DNA of 28,401 nt, from the NCBI GenBank assembly GCA_049582805.1, contig JBAUUR010000053.1:1-28401 (forward strand), written 5' to 3'. Shown piece after piece: positions 14,759-23,137 of this stretch. Source of the DNA: CAVXFS01 sp049582805 (GTDB lineage Bacteria; Pseudomonadota; Gammaproteobacteria; Burkholderiales; Gallionellaceae). The notes beneath the pieces were generated by a model. It ran no database searches. It saw nothing but the letters and a program-made list of their open reading frames with translations, and was not told where the DNA came from. Both the position numbers and the translations under genes were made by a program. The number at the start of each line of letters is the position of its first letter. The stretch's first letter is position 1.

Positions 14759-15241
14759 TCACCCTGCGGTAATCACAATCTCCGTGCCTGCAATAACCAG
14801 ATCGAACAATTCCAGCAGGTCGGCATTGCGCATGCGTATGCAACCCTTGGAACCGGGCCTGCCCAGCTCGGTTTCATCCGGTGCCCCGTGGATGTAGATA
14901 TAGCGACGCATGGTGTCGCATGTGCCCAGCCTGTTGTAGCCTGCTTCGCAACCGGACAGCCACAGGATGCGCGTCAGTATCCAGTCGCGCCCCGGCTGTT
15001 GCACGCCGAGTTGCGGCGTATAAATTTCACCGGTCGGCCTGCGCCGCACAAATACCGCACCGGTTGGTTGTCCATGGCCGATTTTGGCACGGATGATGTG
15101 GCGGCCACGCGGCGTGCAATAGCTGCCGCTCTCCTCGCCCAGGCCATTCGCCCCGGTGGAAACCGGGTAGCGGCGCAACAGATTTGCGGCATCGTCAAAC
15201 AGTTCCAATTCTTGCGCCGGAATGCGAATGATTATTTTCAT
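14759..15241 (-). CDS. L,D-transpeptidase (YkuD domain)
   Basis: The product has 160 residues when started at the ATG at 15241. That ATG overlaps the tadA stop (ATGA), and it gives MKIIIRIPAQELELFDD, the normal N-terminal strand of a YkuD domain. The catalytic signature IYIHGAPDETELGRPGSKGCIRMRNADLLELFD is complete, with histidine and the SKGCIRM cysteine. These enzymes make 3-3 cross-links in peptidoglycan or attach proteins to it. No signal peptide or membrane anchor is seen, which is unusual for an enzyme acting in the periplasm, but short YkuD-only proteins of this type are common in betaproteobacteria. A longer frame to 15478 overlaps tadA and is not used. Translation is probably coupled to tadA. 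Confidence 0.9.
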   Translation of the reverse strand: MKIIIRIPAQELELFDDAANLLRRYPVSTGANGLGEESGSYCTPRGRHIIRAKIGHGQPTGAVFVRRRPTGEIYTPQLGVQQPGRDWILTRILWLSGCEAGYNRLGTCDTMRRYIYIHGAPDETELGRPGSKGCIRMRNADLLELFDLVIAGTEIVITAG

Positions 15242-15720
15242 TCGCGGAACAGCGGCTCTGCAAGACGCTGCTCCGCCCTGCGCCGCGCAAAGAAATCGCT
15301 CAACAGCGCACTGCATTCCTGCGCCAGCACCCCGCCCTTGACTTCGGCATGATGGTTCAAGCGTTGTTCGCCGAACAAGTCCAGCACGCTGCCGCATGCT
15401 CCGGTCTTGGGATCGCATGCGCCGAACACCACGCGCGCGATGCGTGCATGGAACATCGCACCGACGCACATCACACAAGGCTCCAGCGTGACGAACAGTT
15501 CACAATCTGTCAAACGGTAATTTTCCAGATGCTGCGCTGCCTCGCGCATGGCCATCATCTCTGCATGTGCAGTAGGATCATGGCCGGAAATCGGCGCATT
15601 GTAGCCTCGTCCGATTATGCTGCCGTCCTTGACCACAACCGCGCCCACCGGCACCTCTCCCTCGGCTTCGGCCCGGCGCGCCAATTCCAGCGCGGCATGC
15701 ATCAGTTCTTCTTCATTCAT
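15238..15720 (-). CDS. tadA: tRNA-specific adenosine deaminase
   Basis: TadA deaminates adenosine 34 of tRNA-Arg(ACG) to inosine, so that one tRNA reads CGU, CGC and CGA. The 160-residue product has VPVGAVVVKDGSIIGRGYN, the zinc-binding and catalytic HAEMMAMREA, and TLEPCVMCVGAMFHARI with its PCxxC pair, then GACDPKTGACGSVLDLF. These match TadA rather than cytidine or guanine deaminases. The start is the ATG at 15720 (AGGGA nearby); the open frame to 15804 adds unrelated residues. It overlaps the L,D-transpeptidase gene by four bases and follows merR after 86 bp on the same strand. Confidence 0.94.
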   Translation of the reverse strand: MNEEELMHAALELARRAEAEGEVPVGAVVVKDGSIIGRGYNAPISGHDPTAHAEMMAMREAAQHLENYRLTDCELFVTLEPCVMCVGAMFHARIARVVFGACDPKTGACGSVLDLFGEQRLNHHAEVKGGVLAQECSALLSDFFARRRAEQRLAEPLFRE

Positions 15721-15806
15721 CTCTAGTTCCCTGGGGCAAGAATCCGGAAGCGCATGGAATCCGCAGGCACTGGGATGGCATAGCTGAAATTGACTGCCGC
15801 CCACCC

Positions 15807-16169
15807 TCAGGCTTGCAGCAGCGCGAGGATTTCGCGAAGTTCGCGGGCAAGGTCGGATGAGTTGATTGCTTGCGCGGGTGTATCCGCACCCGAACGCGCG
15901 GCAAGATGATCCAGCCGGCTGCGCGCACCATTGATGGTAAAACCATCCTCATACAGCAATTTGCGGATACTGCGGATAAGCAGGACTTCGTGGTGCTGAT
16001 AGTAGCGCCGATTGCCACGTCGTTTGATCGGTTTGAGCTGGGTGAATTCCTGCTCCCAGTAACGCAGCACGTGCGCCTTCACCCCGCAAAGCTCACTCAC
16101 TTCCCCAATGGTAAAGTAACGTTTTGCCGGGATGGCGGGCAGTCCGGAATCAGACGTGTGGTTTTCCAT
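15807..16169 (-). CDS. MerR-family transcriptional regulator
   Basis: This 120-residue protein carries an N-terminal MerR helix-turn-helix: KRYFTIGEVSELCGVKAHVLRYWEQEF, then KRRGNRRYYQHHEVLLIRSIRKLLYEDGFTINGAR. The second half is short and has no metal-binding cysteines, so it is not a mercury or redox sensor of the classical sort. A regulator of exactly this kind follows ihfA in most betaproteobacteria and many gammaproteobacteria, with no well-established target. Its start overlaps the end of ihfA by 20 bp, so it is co-transcribed. Confidence 0.92.
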   Translation of the reverse strand: MENHTSDSGLPAIPAKRYFTIGEVSELCGVKAHVLRYWEQEFTQLKPIKRRGNRRYYQHHEVLLIRSIRKLLYEDGFTINGARSRLDHLAARSGADTPAQAINSSDLARELREILALLQA

Positions 16170-16458
16170 GATAGTTCTTTTCTACCATGCTCTTGAGTTT
16201 CTGGCTGGGATGGAAAGTCACCACCCGCCGTGCGGTGATAGGAATTTCTTCGCCGGTCTTCGGGTTGCGCCCAGGCCGCTGCGGTTTGTCGCGCAATTGA
16301 AAATTGCCAAAGCCTGATAGCTTGACGCTTTCACCACGTTCCAGCTGGGCGCGTATTTCCTCGAAAAACGCTTCCACCATATCCTTGGCTTCGCGCTTGT
16401 TCAAGCCAACTTTCTCAAACAGCAAATCTGCTAGTTCTGCTTTGGTAAGTGTTGTCAT
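16150..16458 (-). CDS. ihfA: integration host factor subunit alpha
   Basis: IhfA pairs with IhfB to bend DNA sharply in replication, recombination and transcription. The 102-residue protein has LTKAELADLLFEKVGLNKREAKDMVEAFFEEIR, LSGFGNFQLRDKPQRPGRNPKTGEEIPITARRVVTF and FHPSQKLK; the RPGRNPKTGE beta-arm contains the proline that intercalates into DNA. Length and sequence separate it from HU (about 90 residues). It begins six bases after the pheT stop, with AAGGTG as ribosome-binding site lying inside the pheT end. pheT-ihfA linkage is conserved in beta- and gammaproteobacteria. Confidence 0.97.
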   Translation of the reverse strand: MTTLTKAELADLLFEKVGLNKREAKDMVEAFFEEIRAQLERGESVKLSGFGNFQLRDKPQRPGRNPKTGEEIPITARRVVTFHPSQKLKSMVEKNYHGKPHV

Positions 16459-16464
16459 ATTTTT

Positions 16465-18825
16465 TCACCTTATTACGCGTAGCTGGGCACCTTGCCCCTT
16501 AAGGGCGTCGATCAACTGTGTCATGCTCTGGTCGATTTCCGTTTCATTCAAAGTTTTTTGAGTATCTTTCAATAACACGCGGAATGCAAGGCTTTTTTTG
16601 CCCGGTTCCACACCCTTGCCGCGATACAGGTCGAACAGTGCAAGTTCGGCAATATAGGGTACAGCCACAGCCTGCATGGCATCGAGCAAGGATTGCACCG
16701 CGACGCTTTCATCCACTACAACGGCCACATCACGCCGCACCGGTGGAAATCTTGAGATATCACCGGCACAAGGCACGATGGTCTTTGCCAGCGCAAGCAA
16801 ATCGACTTCAAACCACACCACAGCCAGCGGGATGTCGTATTGCTGTAACCACTGGGGATGCAGCTCGCCGATCCAGCCTATGGCGTTTTGATCAAGCACA
16901 ATTTGGGCCGAACGGCCTGGATGTGACGCCGGATGCACTGCCGCCACAAAGTGCAAGTCTGCTGTACCGAACAGGGCCTCGACATCCGCTTTCACATCGT
17001 AGAAATCCACGTTGCGCGACGCGGCTCCCCACTGTTCCTGCAGCGCCGGGCCACAACACACGCCGGCCACACGTTCATGCTGCACATATCCATCCTCTGC
17101 CGCGGCAAAACAACCGCCCATTTCGAACAGGCGCACGCGCGTTTGCTTGCGCGCCAGGTTGGTGCGCAATGCGCCGAGCAAGCCGCCCAGCAGGCTGCTG
17201 CGCATCACTGCCATCTGGCTGGCGATGGGGTTCTGCAACGCGATGGGCGCTGCATTGCCGCACAAATCGCGCTCCCATTCGGTTTCGACGAATGCGTAAT
17301 TGATGGTCTCCTGATAGTCGCGCAACACCAGCATCTGGCGCAGTTTATCCAGGGGACGTTGCGTCTCGGCCAGAGGCAAAATGGTCATCGATGCCTGCGG
17401 CTGCGACGGCGGAATGCGTTCGTAGCCGTATACCCGCGCGACTTCCTCGATCAGGTCTTCTTCGATGGCGATGTCGAACCGATAGCTCGGCGGCGTCACA
17501 CTGAACGATTCTCCCTGTTGCTGAAAGACCATACCAAGTCGTGACAGGATTTGTGCAATCTCTTCCGCTTTCAAGGCGATACCCAACAAACGCAGTACGC
17601 GCTGCACGCGCAACTTCACCGGCTTGCGCGCCGGCAACGCGCCGAGTACTTCCGTTACCGCCCCGGCCTGCCCGCCGCAGATATCCAGTATCAATTGCGT
17701 AGCGCGATCCAGCGCCGCCCGGGTTGCGGCAAAATCCACGCCACGCTCGAAACGATAGGATGAGTCGGAACCGAATCCGATGCGGCGGGATTTGCCGGCG
17801 ATCGCGCTGGGTGCAAAAAATGCGCTCTCGAGAAAGATGTCGACAGTCGCTTCGTCAACCGCACTGTCCGCGCCCCCCATCACGCCGGCCAGCGCAACGG
17901 GCGCCTTGTCGTCCGCAATCACCAGCATATCGGCTTGCAATTCCACCGTCTGCTCATTCAGCAACCTGATGCTCTCTCCGGCACGAGCAAAACGCACTTC
18001 AATACCGCCGTTGAGTTTGTTCAGATCAAAAGCATGCAACGGCTGCCCCAGTTCGAGCAATACATAGTTGGTCACGTCAACGATGGCACCGATGCTGCGT
18101 AAACCGCAGCGCTCCAGGCGCTGCACCATCCATGCAGGAGTAGCCGCGTGCGCATTGACGCCCGCGATCACGCGCCCGGCATAGCGCGGACAGGCTGCCG
18201 GCGCGCTCACCTTGACCGCACAACTGCGCGCGCTGCTGATTGCAAACGAGGTACTGGGCAACTGCTGCAGGACAGCGCCGGTCAGCGCAGCGACTTCGCG
18301 CGCAATACCTTGCAACGACAGGCAATCGCTGCGATTCGGCGTCAGCTTGAGCGTGATCAGGTGGTCGTCCAGGTCAAAATGCTCGCGTATGCTCTGCCCT
18401 ACTCGCGCATCGGCGGACAGCTCCATGAGACCATTGCTCTCTTCCGCAAGTCCTAGCTCTTTCGCTGAACACATCATGCCGAAGGATGCAACACCACGCA
18501 CTTTGGCCTGCCTGATCTCGATGCCGGGCAATATTGCGCCTACCAGGGCACAAGGTGCCTTCATGCCGACGCTCACGTTCTGCGCACCGCAAACGATATT
18601 CAACGGGACCCCTTGTCCAGCATCAACCGTCAACAAATTAAGGCGGTCGGCGTCGGGATGCTTGTCCTTGGTCAGCACCTGCGCGACGACGACCTTGTCG
18701 AAGGACGGCGCAACCGGCGACACTTCTTCCACTTCCAGGCCAGCCATGGTCAACAGGTGCGCAAGCTCCTCGCTGGAGAGCGGTGGATTCACCAGAGTAC
18801 GCAACCAGGATTCGGAAAATTGCAT
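16465..18825 (-). CDS. pheT: phenylalanyl-tRNA synthetase beta subunit
   Basis: The 786-residue beta chain of the (alpha-beta)2 enzyme that charges tRNA-Phe. The order is an N-terminal tRNA-binding fold (KVVVAQVLTKDKHPDADRLNLLTVDAG), the B3/B4 editing domain (around 200-400, with LELGQPLHAFDLNKL and ESAFFAPSAIAGKSRRIGFGSDSSYRFERGVD), B5, and a C-terminal FDX-ACB anticodon domain (DISRFPPVRRDVAVVVDE to the end). Length is close to the usual 790-800. It starts six bases after the pheS stop, which indicates a tight operon. Confidence 0.98.
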   Translation of the reverse strand: MQFSESWLRTLVNPPLSSEELAHLLTMAGLEVEEVSPVAPSFDKVVVAQVLTKDKHPDADRLNLLTVDAGQGVPLNIVCGAQNVSVGMKAPCALVGAILPGIEIRQAKVRGVASFGMMCSAKELGLAEESNGLMELSADARVGQSIREHFDLDDHLITLKLTPNRSDCLSLQGIAREVAALTGAVLQQLPSTSFAISSARSCAVKVSAPAACPRYAGRVIAGVNAHAATPAWMVQRLERCGLRSIGAIVDVTNYVLLELGQPLHAFDLNKLNGGIEVRFARAGESIRLLNEQTVELQADMLVIADDKAPVALAGVMGGADSAVDEATVDIFLESAFFAPSAIAGKSRRIGFGSDSSYRFERGVDFAATRAALDRATQLILDICGGQAGAVTEVLGALPARKPVKLRVQRVLRLLGIALKAEEIAQILSRLGMVFQQQGESFSVTPPSYRFDIAIEEDLIEEVARVYGYERIPPSQPQASMTILPLAETQRPLDKLRQMLVLRDYQETINYAFVETEWERDLCGNAAPIALQNPIASQMAVMRSSLLGGLLGALRTNLARKQTRVRLFEMGGCFAAAEDGYVQHERVAGVCCGPALQEQWGAASRNVDFYDVKADVEALFGTADLHFVAAVHPASHPGRSAQIVLDQNAIGWIGELHPQWLQQYDIPLAVVWFEVDLLALAKTIVPCAGDISRFPPVRRDVAVVVDESVAVQSLLDAMQAVAVPYIAELALFDLYRGKGVEPGKKSLAFRVLLKDTQKTLNETEIDQSMTQLIDALKGQGAQLRVIR

Positions 18826-18831
18826 TTATGT

Positions 18832-19842
18832 TCAGTTAAACTGTTTCAGGAATTGCAGATCGTTCTCGAAGAACAGCCTGAGGTCGTTGACGCCGTAACG
18901 CAGCATGGCCAAGCGCTCCACACCCATGCCAAAGGCGAAGCCGCAATATTTTTCCGCATCGATATTGACATGGTTCAGCACGTTGGGATGCACCATGCCG
19001 CAGCCGCCGATCTCCAGCCAGCCGCCATTCCATCCCATGTCCACTTCCGCCGACGGCTCGGTAAACGGGAAGAACGAAGGACGGAAGCGCACCTGCATGT
19101 CTTCGGTCTCGAAATAATTCCGCAGGAAATCGGCAATCACGCCTTTCAGGTCGGCGAAGCTCACGCGCTCGCCAATCCACAACCCCTCGACCTGATGGAA
19201 CATCGGTGAATGGGTGGCATCGGAATCCACGCGATAGACGCGCCCCGGCGCGATGACGCGAATGTCCGGCATCGCCTCCAGATGGCCATATTTTTCCATG
19301 TGCATTTGCATGTGGCGAATCTGAATCGGCGAAGTGTGGGTGCGCAACACATGTTTCTCATCGACATAGAAGGTGTCGTGCATGGCGCGCGCCGGATGGC
19401 CTTCCGGAATATTCAGCGCGGTAAAATTATAATAGTCGCTTTCGATCTCCGGACCTTGTGCGACTGAAAAACCAATGGAATGGAACAGCGTCTCGATACG
19501 TTCCAAAGTGCGCGTAACAGGATGCAACCCACCCACACCCGCGCCGCGGCCAGGCAGGGTCACATCCAGCGCTTCTGCCGCCAGCTTCGCCTGCAACGCT
19601 TGGTGCTGGATGGCGTCGCGCCGCGCCTGCAGCGCCGCTTCGATCTGCTGCTTGACTTCGTTGATGCGCGCACCGGTTGCCGGGCGCTCGGAGGCGTCGA
19701 GTTTACCCAGGCCTTTCAACAGACCGGTAAGACTGCCTTCCTTGCCGAGGTAACGCGCCTTGGCATTCTCCAATACCGTTGCATCGTTTATCTCAGCGAA
19801 GCACCGCAGCGCGTTATCGAGTATGTTTTGAAGTTCTTGCAT
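18832..19842 (-). CDS. pheS: phenylalanyl-tRNA synthetase alpha subunit
   Basis: The 336-residue catalytic alpha chain. An N-terminal coiled coil (residues 1-90) binds tRNA. The class II core follows: HPVTRTLERIETLFHSIGF, EIESDYYNFTALNIPEGHPARAMHDTFYV, HTSPIQIRHM (motif 2 region), FHQVEGLWIGE, RPSFFPFTEPSAEVD and GFAFGMGVERLAMLRYGVNDLR (motif 3). It starts at ATG 19842 with GAGTGG upstream. A terminator lies between it and rplT at 19921-19946, so expression is at least partly uncoupled from the ribosomal genes. Confidence 0.98.
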   Translation of the reverse strand: MQELQNILDNALRCFAEINDATVLENAKARYLGKEGSLTGLLKGLGKLDASERPATGARINEVKQQIEAALQARRDAIQHQALQAKLAAEALDVTLPGRGAGVGGLHPVTRTLERIETLFHSIGFSVAQGPEIESDYYNFTALNIPEGHPARAMHDTFYVDEKHVLRTHTSPIQIRHMQMHMEKYGHLEAMPDIRVIAPGRVYRVDSDATHSPMFHQVEGLWIGERVSFADLKGVIADFLRNYFETEDMQVRFRPSFFPFTEPSAEVDMGWNGGWLEIGGCGMVHPNVLNHVNIDAEKYCGFAFGMGVERLAMLRYGVNDLRLFFENDLQFLKQFN

Positions 19843-19862
19843 TAAGCCACTCTTTAATAGCC

Positions 19863-19885
19863 CCTTCGCCCCTGCAGGGGGAAGG
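19863..19885. repeat. hairpin CCCC-TGCA-GGGG in the pheS leader
   Basis: CCTTC, CCCC, TGCA, GGGG, GAAGG forms a near-perfect hairpin about 25 bp before pheS. Similar GC hairpins are spread as intergenic repeats in many proteobacteria; this is one copy, so a repeat family cannot be shown from this window. Confidence 0.4.
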
Positions 19886-19920
19886 AACTGGGATGCTGCT
19901 AACTGGTAATAAGGTTAAAC

Positions 19921-19946
19921 AAAAAAGGAGGCATGAAGCCTCCTTT
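19921..19946 (-). terminator. terminator/attenuator between rplT and pheS
   Basis: On the minus strand AAAGGAGGC (19946-19938), a five-base loop and GCCTCCTTT (19932-19924) form nine perfect pairs, followed by TTTGTTT. It lies about 18 bp after the rplT stop. It could end the thrS-infC-rpmI-rplT transcript or attenuate reading into pheST. No phenylalanine-rich leader peptide like PheM is evident. Confidence 0.8.
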
Positions 19947-19964
19947 GTTGATGCAACTTATAAA

Positions 19965-20324
19965 TTACACACCGAGGCTGGCTTTGGCTTGCCCGACGAT
20001 CTGCGCGAAAGCAGCCTTGTCGAACACGGCCAGATCAGCCAGAACCTTGCGGTCGATGTCTATCGCGGCTTTCTTCAGGCCGTTCATGAACACGCTGTAG
20101 CTCAAGCCCTGCTCACGCGCAGCCGCGTTGATACGCGCGATCCACAGGGTGCGGAACTGGCGCTTGCGCTGGCGGCGATCACGGTAGGCATATTGGCCTG
20201 CCTTCATCACCGCTTCCTTGGCGATGCGATAGACATTCTTGCGGCGACCGCGGTAACCCTTGGCCAGATCCAGAACCTTCTTGTGGCGCGCACGCGCCGT
20301 TACACCACGTTTTACTCTTGGCAT
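19965..20324 (-). CDS. rplT: 50S ribosomal protein L20
   Basis: The 119-residue product shows the L20 pattern: MPRVKRGVTARARHKKVLDLAKGYRGRRKNVYRIAKEAVMKAGQYAYRDRRQRKRQFRTLWIARINAAAREQGLSYS, with the usual long basic N-terminal helix. L20 is needed early in 50S assembly and in gammaproteobacteria it represses its own operon. AAGGAG sits seven bases before the ATG at 20324. rpmI stops ten bases upstream. Confidence 0.98.
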   Translation of the reverse strand: MPRVKRGVTARARHKKVLDLAKGYRGRRKNVYRIAKEAVMKAGQYAYRDRRQRKRQFRTLWIARINAAAREQGLSYSVFMNGLKKAAIDIDRKVLADLAVFDKAAFAQIVGQAKASLGV

Positions 20325-20334
20325 GGTCTACTCC

Positions 20335-20532
20335 TTAAGCGTACGGCATCATGGCATGCACGGATGCCACATTGGTTGCGTGGACTTCAGTCGTCCCGCG
20401 CAACTGACGTTTGTTCTTGGTGGTCTTCTTCGTCAATATATGACGCTTGAACGCCTGCGAACGTTTCACACTGCCGCTGGCGCGCACCTTGAAACGTTTC
20501 GCCGCGCCGCTCTTGGTTTTCATCTTGGGCAT
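20335..20532 (-). CDS. rpmI: 50S ribosomal protein L35
   Basis: The 65-residue protein MPKMKTKSGAAKRFKVRASGSVKR to the end matches L35 in sequence and length, with the KRFK and HILTKKTTKNKRQLRG segments. It has AAGGAG before its ATG, almost identical to the site before rplT. It lies 147 bp after infC. Confidence 0.98.
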   Translation of the reverse strand: MPKMKTKSGAAKRFKVRASGSVKRSQAFKRHILTKKTTKNKRQLRGTTEVHATNVASVHAMMPYA

Positions 20533-20679
20533 GACTACTCCTTATAATTTGATGACGCCGGGTGTTTCCTGACAGGAACACTTGCAAACCCGGAACCACT
20601 TATCGGGGACTGCCTGCTACCATGCATGTCACCATGCTCAACGCCGCACCGGGAGTCCCTTGACCGGCATGACATTAAA
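20533..20679 (-). promoter_or_regulatory. infC-rpmI leader, candidate L20 control region
   Basis: The 147-bp gap is gene-free and contains a strong hairpin at 20562-20581 (GTGTT and CCTG pairing with CAGG and AACAC) about 30 bp before rpmI. In Escherichia coli and Bacillus, L20 binds leader RNA in this position. The location fits; the specific L20 site is not recognised. Confidence 0.35.
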
Positions 20680-21204
20680 TCACTTTTTCTTCAGCTTCGG
20701 CGCCAGCACCATCACCATCTGGCGTCCTTCCATCTTGGGAAACTGTTCCACCGCGCCATGCTCGTCAAGATCCGTCCTGACCCGCTCCATCAAACGCATA
20801 CCCAGTTCCTGATGCGCGATCTCCCGGCCGCGGAAGCGCAAAGTGATCTTGGTCTTGTCGCCTTCCCCGAGAAACCGGATCAGGTTCCGCAACTTGATGT
20901 TGTAATCACCTTCATCCGTACTGGGACGAAACTTCACTTCCTTGATCTGGATCTGCTTCTGCTTGAGCTTGGCCTCGTGCTGCTTCTTGCTTTCGGCATA
21001 TTTGAACTTGCCGTAATCCATGATGCGACACACAGGCGGCTCCGCCATCGGAGCAATTTCCACCAAATCCAGTTCAGCTTCCTCGGATAGTCGCAACGCT
21101 TCCGCAACCGCCACAATACCGATCTGCTCCCCTTCAACCCCAACCAGCCGCACCCTGGGTGCTGTTATCTGCTCGTTGAGGCGTTGTGCTTTTTCCTGAG
21201 CTAT
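20680..21204 (-). CDS. infC: translation initiation factor IF-3, probably with an AUA start
   Basis: IF-3 controls start-codon choice and keeps 30S subunits free. The sequence contains ITAPRVRLVGVEGEQIGIV, EAELDLVEIAPMAEPPVCRIMDYGKFKY, KFRPSTDEGDYNIKLRNLIRFL and IAHQELG. The first ATG-, GTG- or TTG-type start in frame near 21153 would cut off the normal N-terminus, so the start must lie upstream. GGAG at 21215-21212 is followed after seven bases by ATA (21204-21202), then AQEKAQRLNEQ, giving 174 residues. An ATT at 21210 is in frame too but sits one base from GGAG. Non-canonical starts in infC are known to serve IF-3 autoregulation. Confidence 0.93.
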   Translation of the reverse strand: MAQEKAQRLNEQITAPRVRLVGVEGEQIGIVAVAEALRLSEEAELDLVEIAPMAEPPVCRIMDYGKFKYAESKKQHEAKLKQKQIQIKEVKFRPSTDEGDYNIKLRNLIRFLGEGDKTKITLRFRGREIAHQELGMRLMERVRTDLDEHGAVEQFPKMEGRQMVMVLAPKLKKK

Positions 21205-21223
21205 GCCAATTCTCCATTCAAAA

Positions 21224-23137
21224 TTAAACCGCGCTATCCACCCGCAGTTCGGATTTCAGTCGCTGTACCAGCGCTTCCACCGACATCTGCCCAAGGTCTT
21301 CACCTTTACGGGATCGCACGGCAACGAGACCTGCAGACATTTCCTTGTCGCCGACAATCAGCTGATAAGGCAATTTCTGCAAGCTATGTTCGCGTATTTT
21401 ATAGGTAATCTTTTCATTACGCAAATCGAGTTGGAGGCGGAAGCCCGCCGCACGCAAGGTTTCCGCCACTTGAGTGGCATACCTGTCCTGGGCCTGCGAG
21501 ATATTCAGCACCACCATTTGCACCGGCGACAGCCACAGCGGGAAAGCCCCGGCATAATGTTCGATCAATATACCGATGAAGCGCTCCATCGAACCGACGA
21601 TGGCGCGATGCAGCATCACCGGCGTCTTGCGCGAGTTGTCCTCGTCCACATATTCGGCGCCAAGCCGCACCGGCAGGTTGAAATCGAGCTGGATCGTGCC
21701 GCACTGCCACAAACGTCCCAGTGTATCCTTCAGGGTGAATTCGATCTTCGGGCCGTAAAAAGCGCCTTCGCCCGGCTGCAAATCAAATTCCAGGTTGTTC
21801 TGCTTGAGCGCCGCCTCCAGTGCCGTTTCGGCCTTATCCCAAGTCTCGTCGGAACCGACGCGCTTTTCCGGGCGCGTGGACAGTTTCACCAGCACCTCGG
21901 TGAAACCGAAGTCGGTATAGACTTTCTGCAACATCACGATGAAGTCCGCCACTTCGCTTTCGATCTGGCGCTCGGTGCAGAATATGTGCGCATCATCCTG
22001 GGTAAAACCACGCACGCGCATCAAGCCGTGCAACGACCCTGACGGCTCATTGCGGTGGCAGGAGCCAAACTCGGCGAGGCGCAACGGCAGATCCCGATAG
22101 CTGTGCAGGCCGTAATTGAAAATCTGCACATGACCCGGACAATTCATCGGCTTTACCGCATAGTCGCGATTTTCCGACGCGGTGGTGAACATGTTGTCCC
22201 GGTAGTTTTCCCAGTGCCCGGACTTCTCCCACAGCACACGGTCCATCATGGTCGGCGTGCGCACTTCCTGATAGCCGTATTCGCGGAATTTCGTGCGCAT
22301 GTACTGCTCGATTTCCTGCCACAGCGTCCAGCCATTGGGATGCCAGAACACCATGCCCGGCGCTTCGTCCTGCATGTGGAACAGGTCAAGCTGCTTGGCC
22401 AGTTTGCGGTGGTCGCGTTTTTCCGCTTCTTCCAGGCGATGCAGGTAGGCGTCCAGATCTTCCTTCTTCGCCCACGCAGTGCCGTAGATGCGCTGCAGCA
22501 TCTCGTTGTTCGAATCGCCACGCCAGTAGGCCCCGGCCACCTTCATCAGCTTGAATGCCTTCAGCTTGCCGGTAGACGGCACATGCGGGCCACGGCACAG
22601 ATCGGTAAACTCGCCCTCGCTGTACAGCGACACATCCTGGTCGGCCGGAATGGAGGCGATGATCTCCGCCTTGTAATGTTCGCCGATGCTCTTGAAATAG
22701 GCCACCGCTTCATCGCGCGGCAGCACGCGGCGCACGACAGGCAAATCGAGCCTGGCCAGTTCGGCCATGCGCTTTTCTATCGCCGCGAGGTCCTCCAGGG
22801 TAAACGGGCGGGCGTAAGAAAAATCATAATAGAACCCGTCCTCGATCACCGGTCCTATGGTCACCTGCGCCGCGGGAAACAGTTCCTTCACTGCATAGGC
22901 CAGGAGGTGTGCAGTGGAATGGCGGATCAGTTCCAGACCTTCGTTATCTCTGTCGGTGACGATTGCCAGTTGCGCATCGGAGGTAAGCAAATGCGAGGTG
23001 TCGACCAGTTTGCCGTCGACCTTGCCGGCAAGCGCCGCGCGCGCCAGGCCAGCGCCGATACTCGCGGCGATCTCGGCAACAGTGACGGGTTGCGCGAAGC
23101 TGCGCTGTGAACCGTCAGGCAAGGTAATGACTGGCAT
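21224..23137 (-). CDS. thrS: threonyl-tRNA synthetase
   Basis: The 637-residue enzyme charges tRNA-Thr and edits Ser-tRNA-Thr. It has an N-terminal TGS domain (MPVITLPDGSQRSFAQPVTVAEIAASIG), an editing domain with HSTAHLLAYAVKELFPAAQVTIGPVIEDGFYYDF, and the class II core with MNCPGHVQIFNYGLHSYRDLPLRLAEFGSCHRNEPSGSLHGLMRVRGFTQDDAHIFC and AIVGSMERFIGILIEHYAGAFPLWL. The C-terminal anticodon domain ends LGQMSVEALVQRLKSEL. Length is normal (about 640). It lies 20 bp before infC and leads the translation operon. The start ATG at 23137 has only a weak Shine-Dalgarno. Confidence 0.98.
   Translation of the reverse strand: MPVITLPDGSQRSFAQPVTVAEIAASIGAGLARAALAGKVDGKLVDTSHLLTSDAQLAIVTDRDNEGLELIRHSTAHLLAYAVKELFPAAQVTIGPVIEDGFYYDFSYARPFTLEDLAAIEKRMAELARLDLPVVRRVLPRDEAVAYFKSIGEHYKAEIIASIPADQDVSLYSEGEFTDLCRGPHVPSTGKLKAFKLMKVAGAYWRGDSNNEMLQRIYGTAWAKKEDLDAYLHRLEEAEKRDHRKLAKQLDLFHMQDEAPGMVFWHPNGWTLWQEIEQYMRTKFREYGYQEVRTPTMMDRVLWEKSGHWENYRDNMFTTASENRDYAVKPMNCPGHVQIFNYGLHSYRDLPLRLAEFGSCHRNEPSGSLHGLMRVRGFTQDDAHIFCTERQIESEVADFIVMLQKVYTDFGFTEVLVKLSTRPEKRVGSDETWDKAETALEAALKQNNLEFDLQPGEGAFYGPKIEFTLKDTLGRLWQCGTIQLDFNLPVRLGAEYVDEDNSRKTPVMLHRAIVGSMERFIGILIEHYAGAFPLWLSPVQMVVLNISQAQDRYATQVAETLRAAGFRLQLDLRNEKITYKIREHSLQKLPYQLIVGDKEMSAGLVAVRSRKGEDLGQMSVEALVQRLKSELRVDSAV

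Noticed and set aside
12325..15792. shared 14-mer GCATAGCTGAAATT near 12327 and 15778
   Set aside because: About one such chance pair is expected in a window of this size, and the flanks do not match.
22055..23110. 351-residue plus-strand frame opposite thrS
   Set aside because: It is antisense to ThrS and has no recognisable domain.
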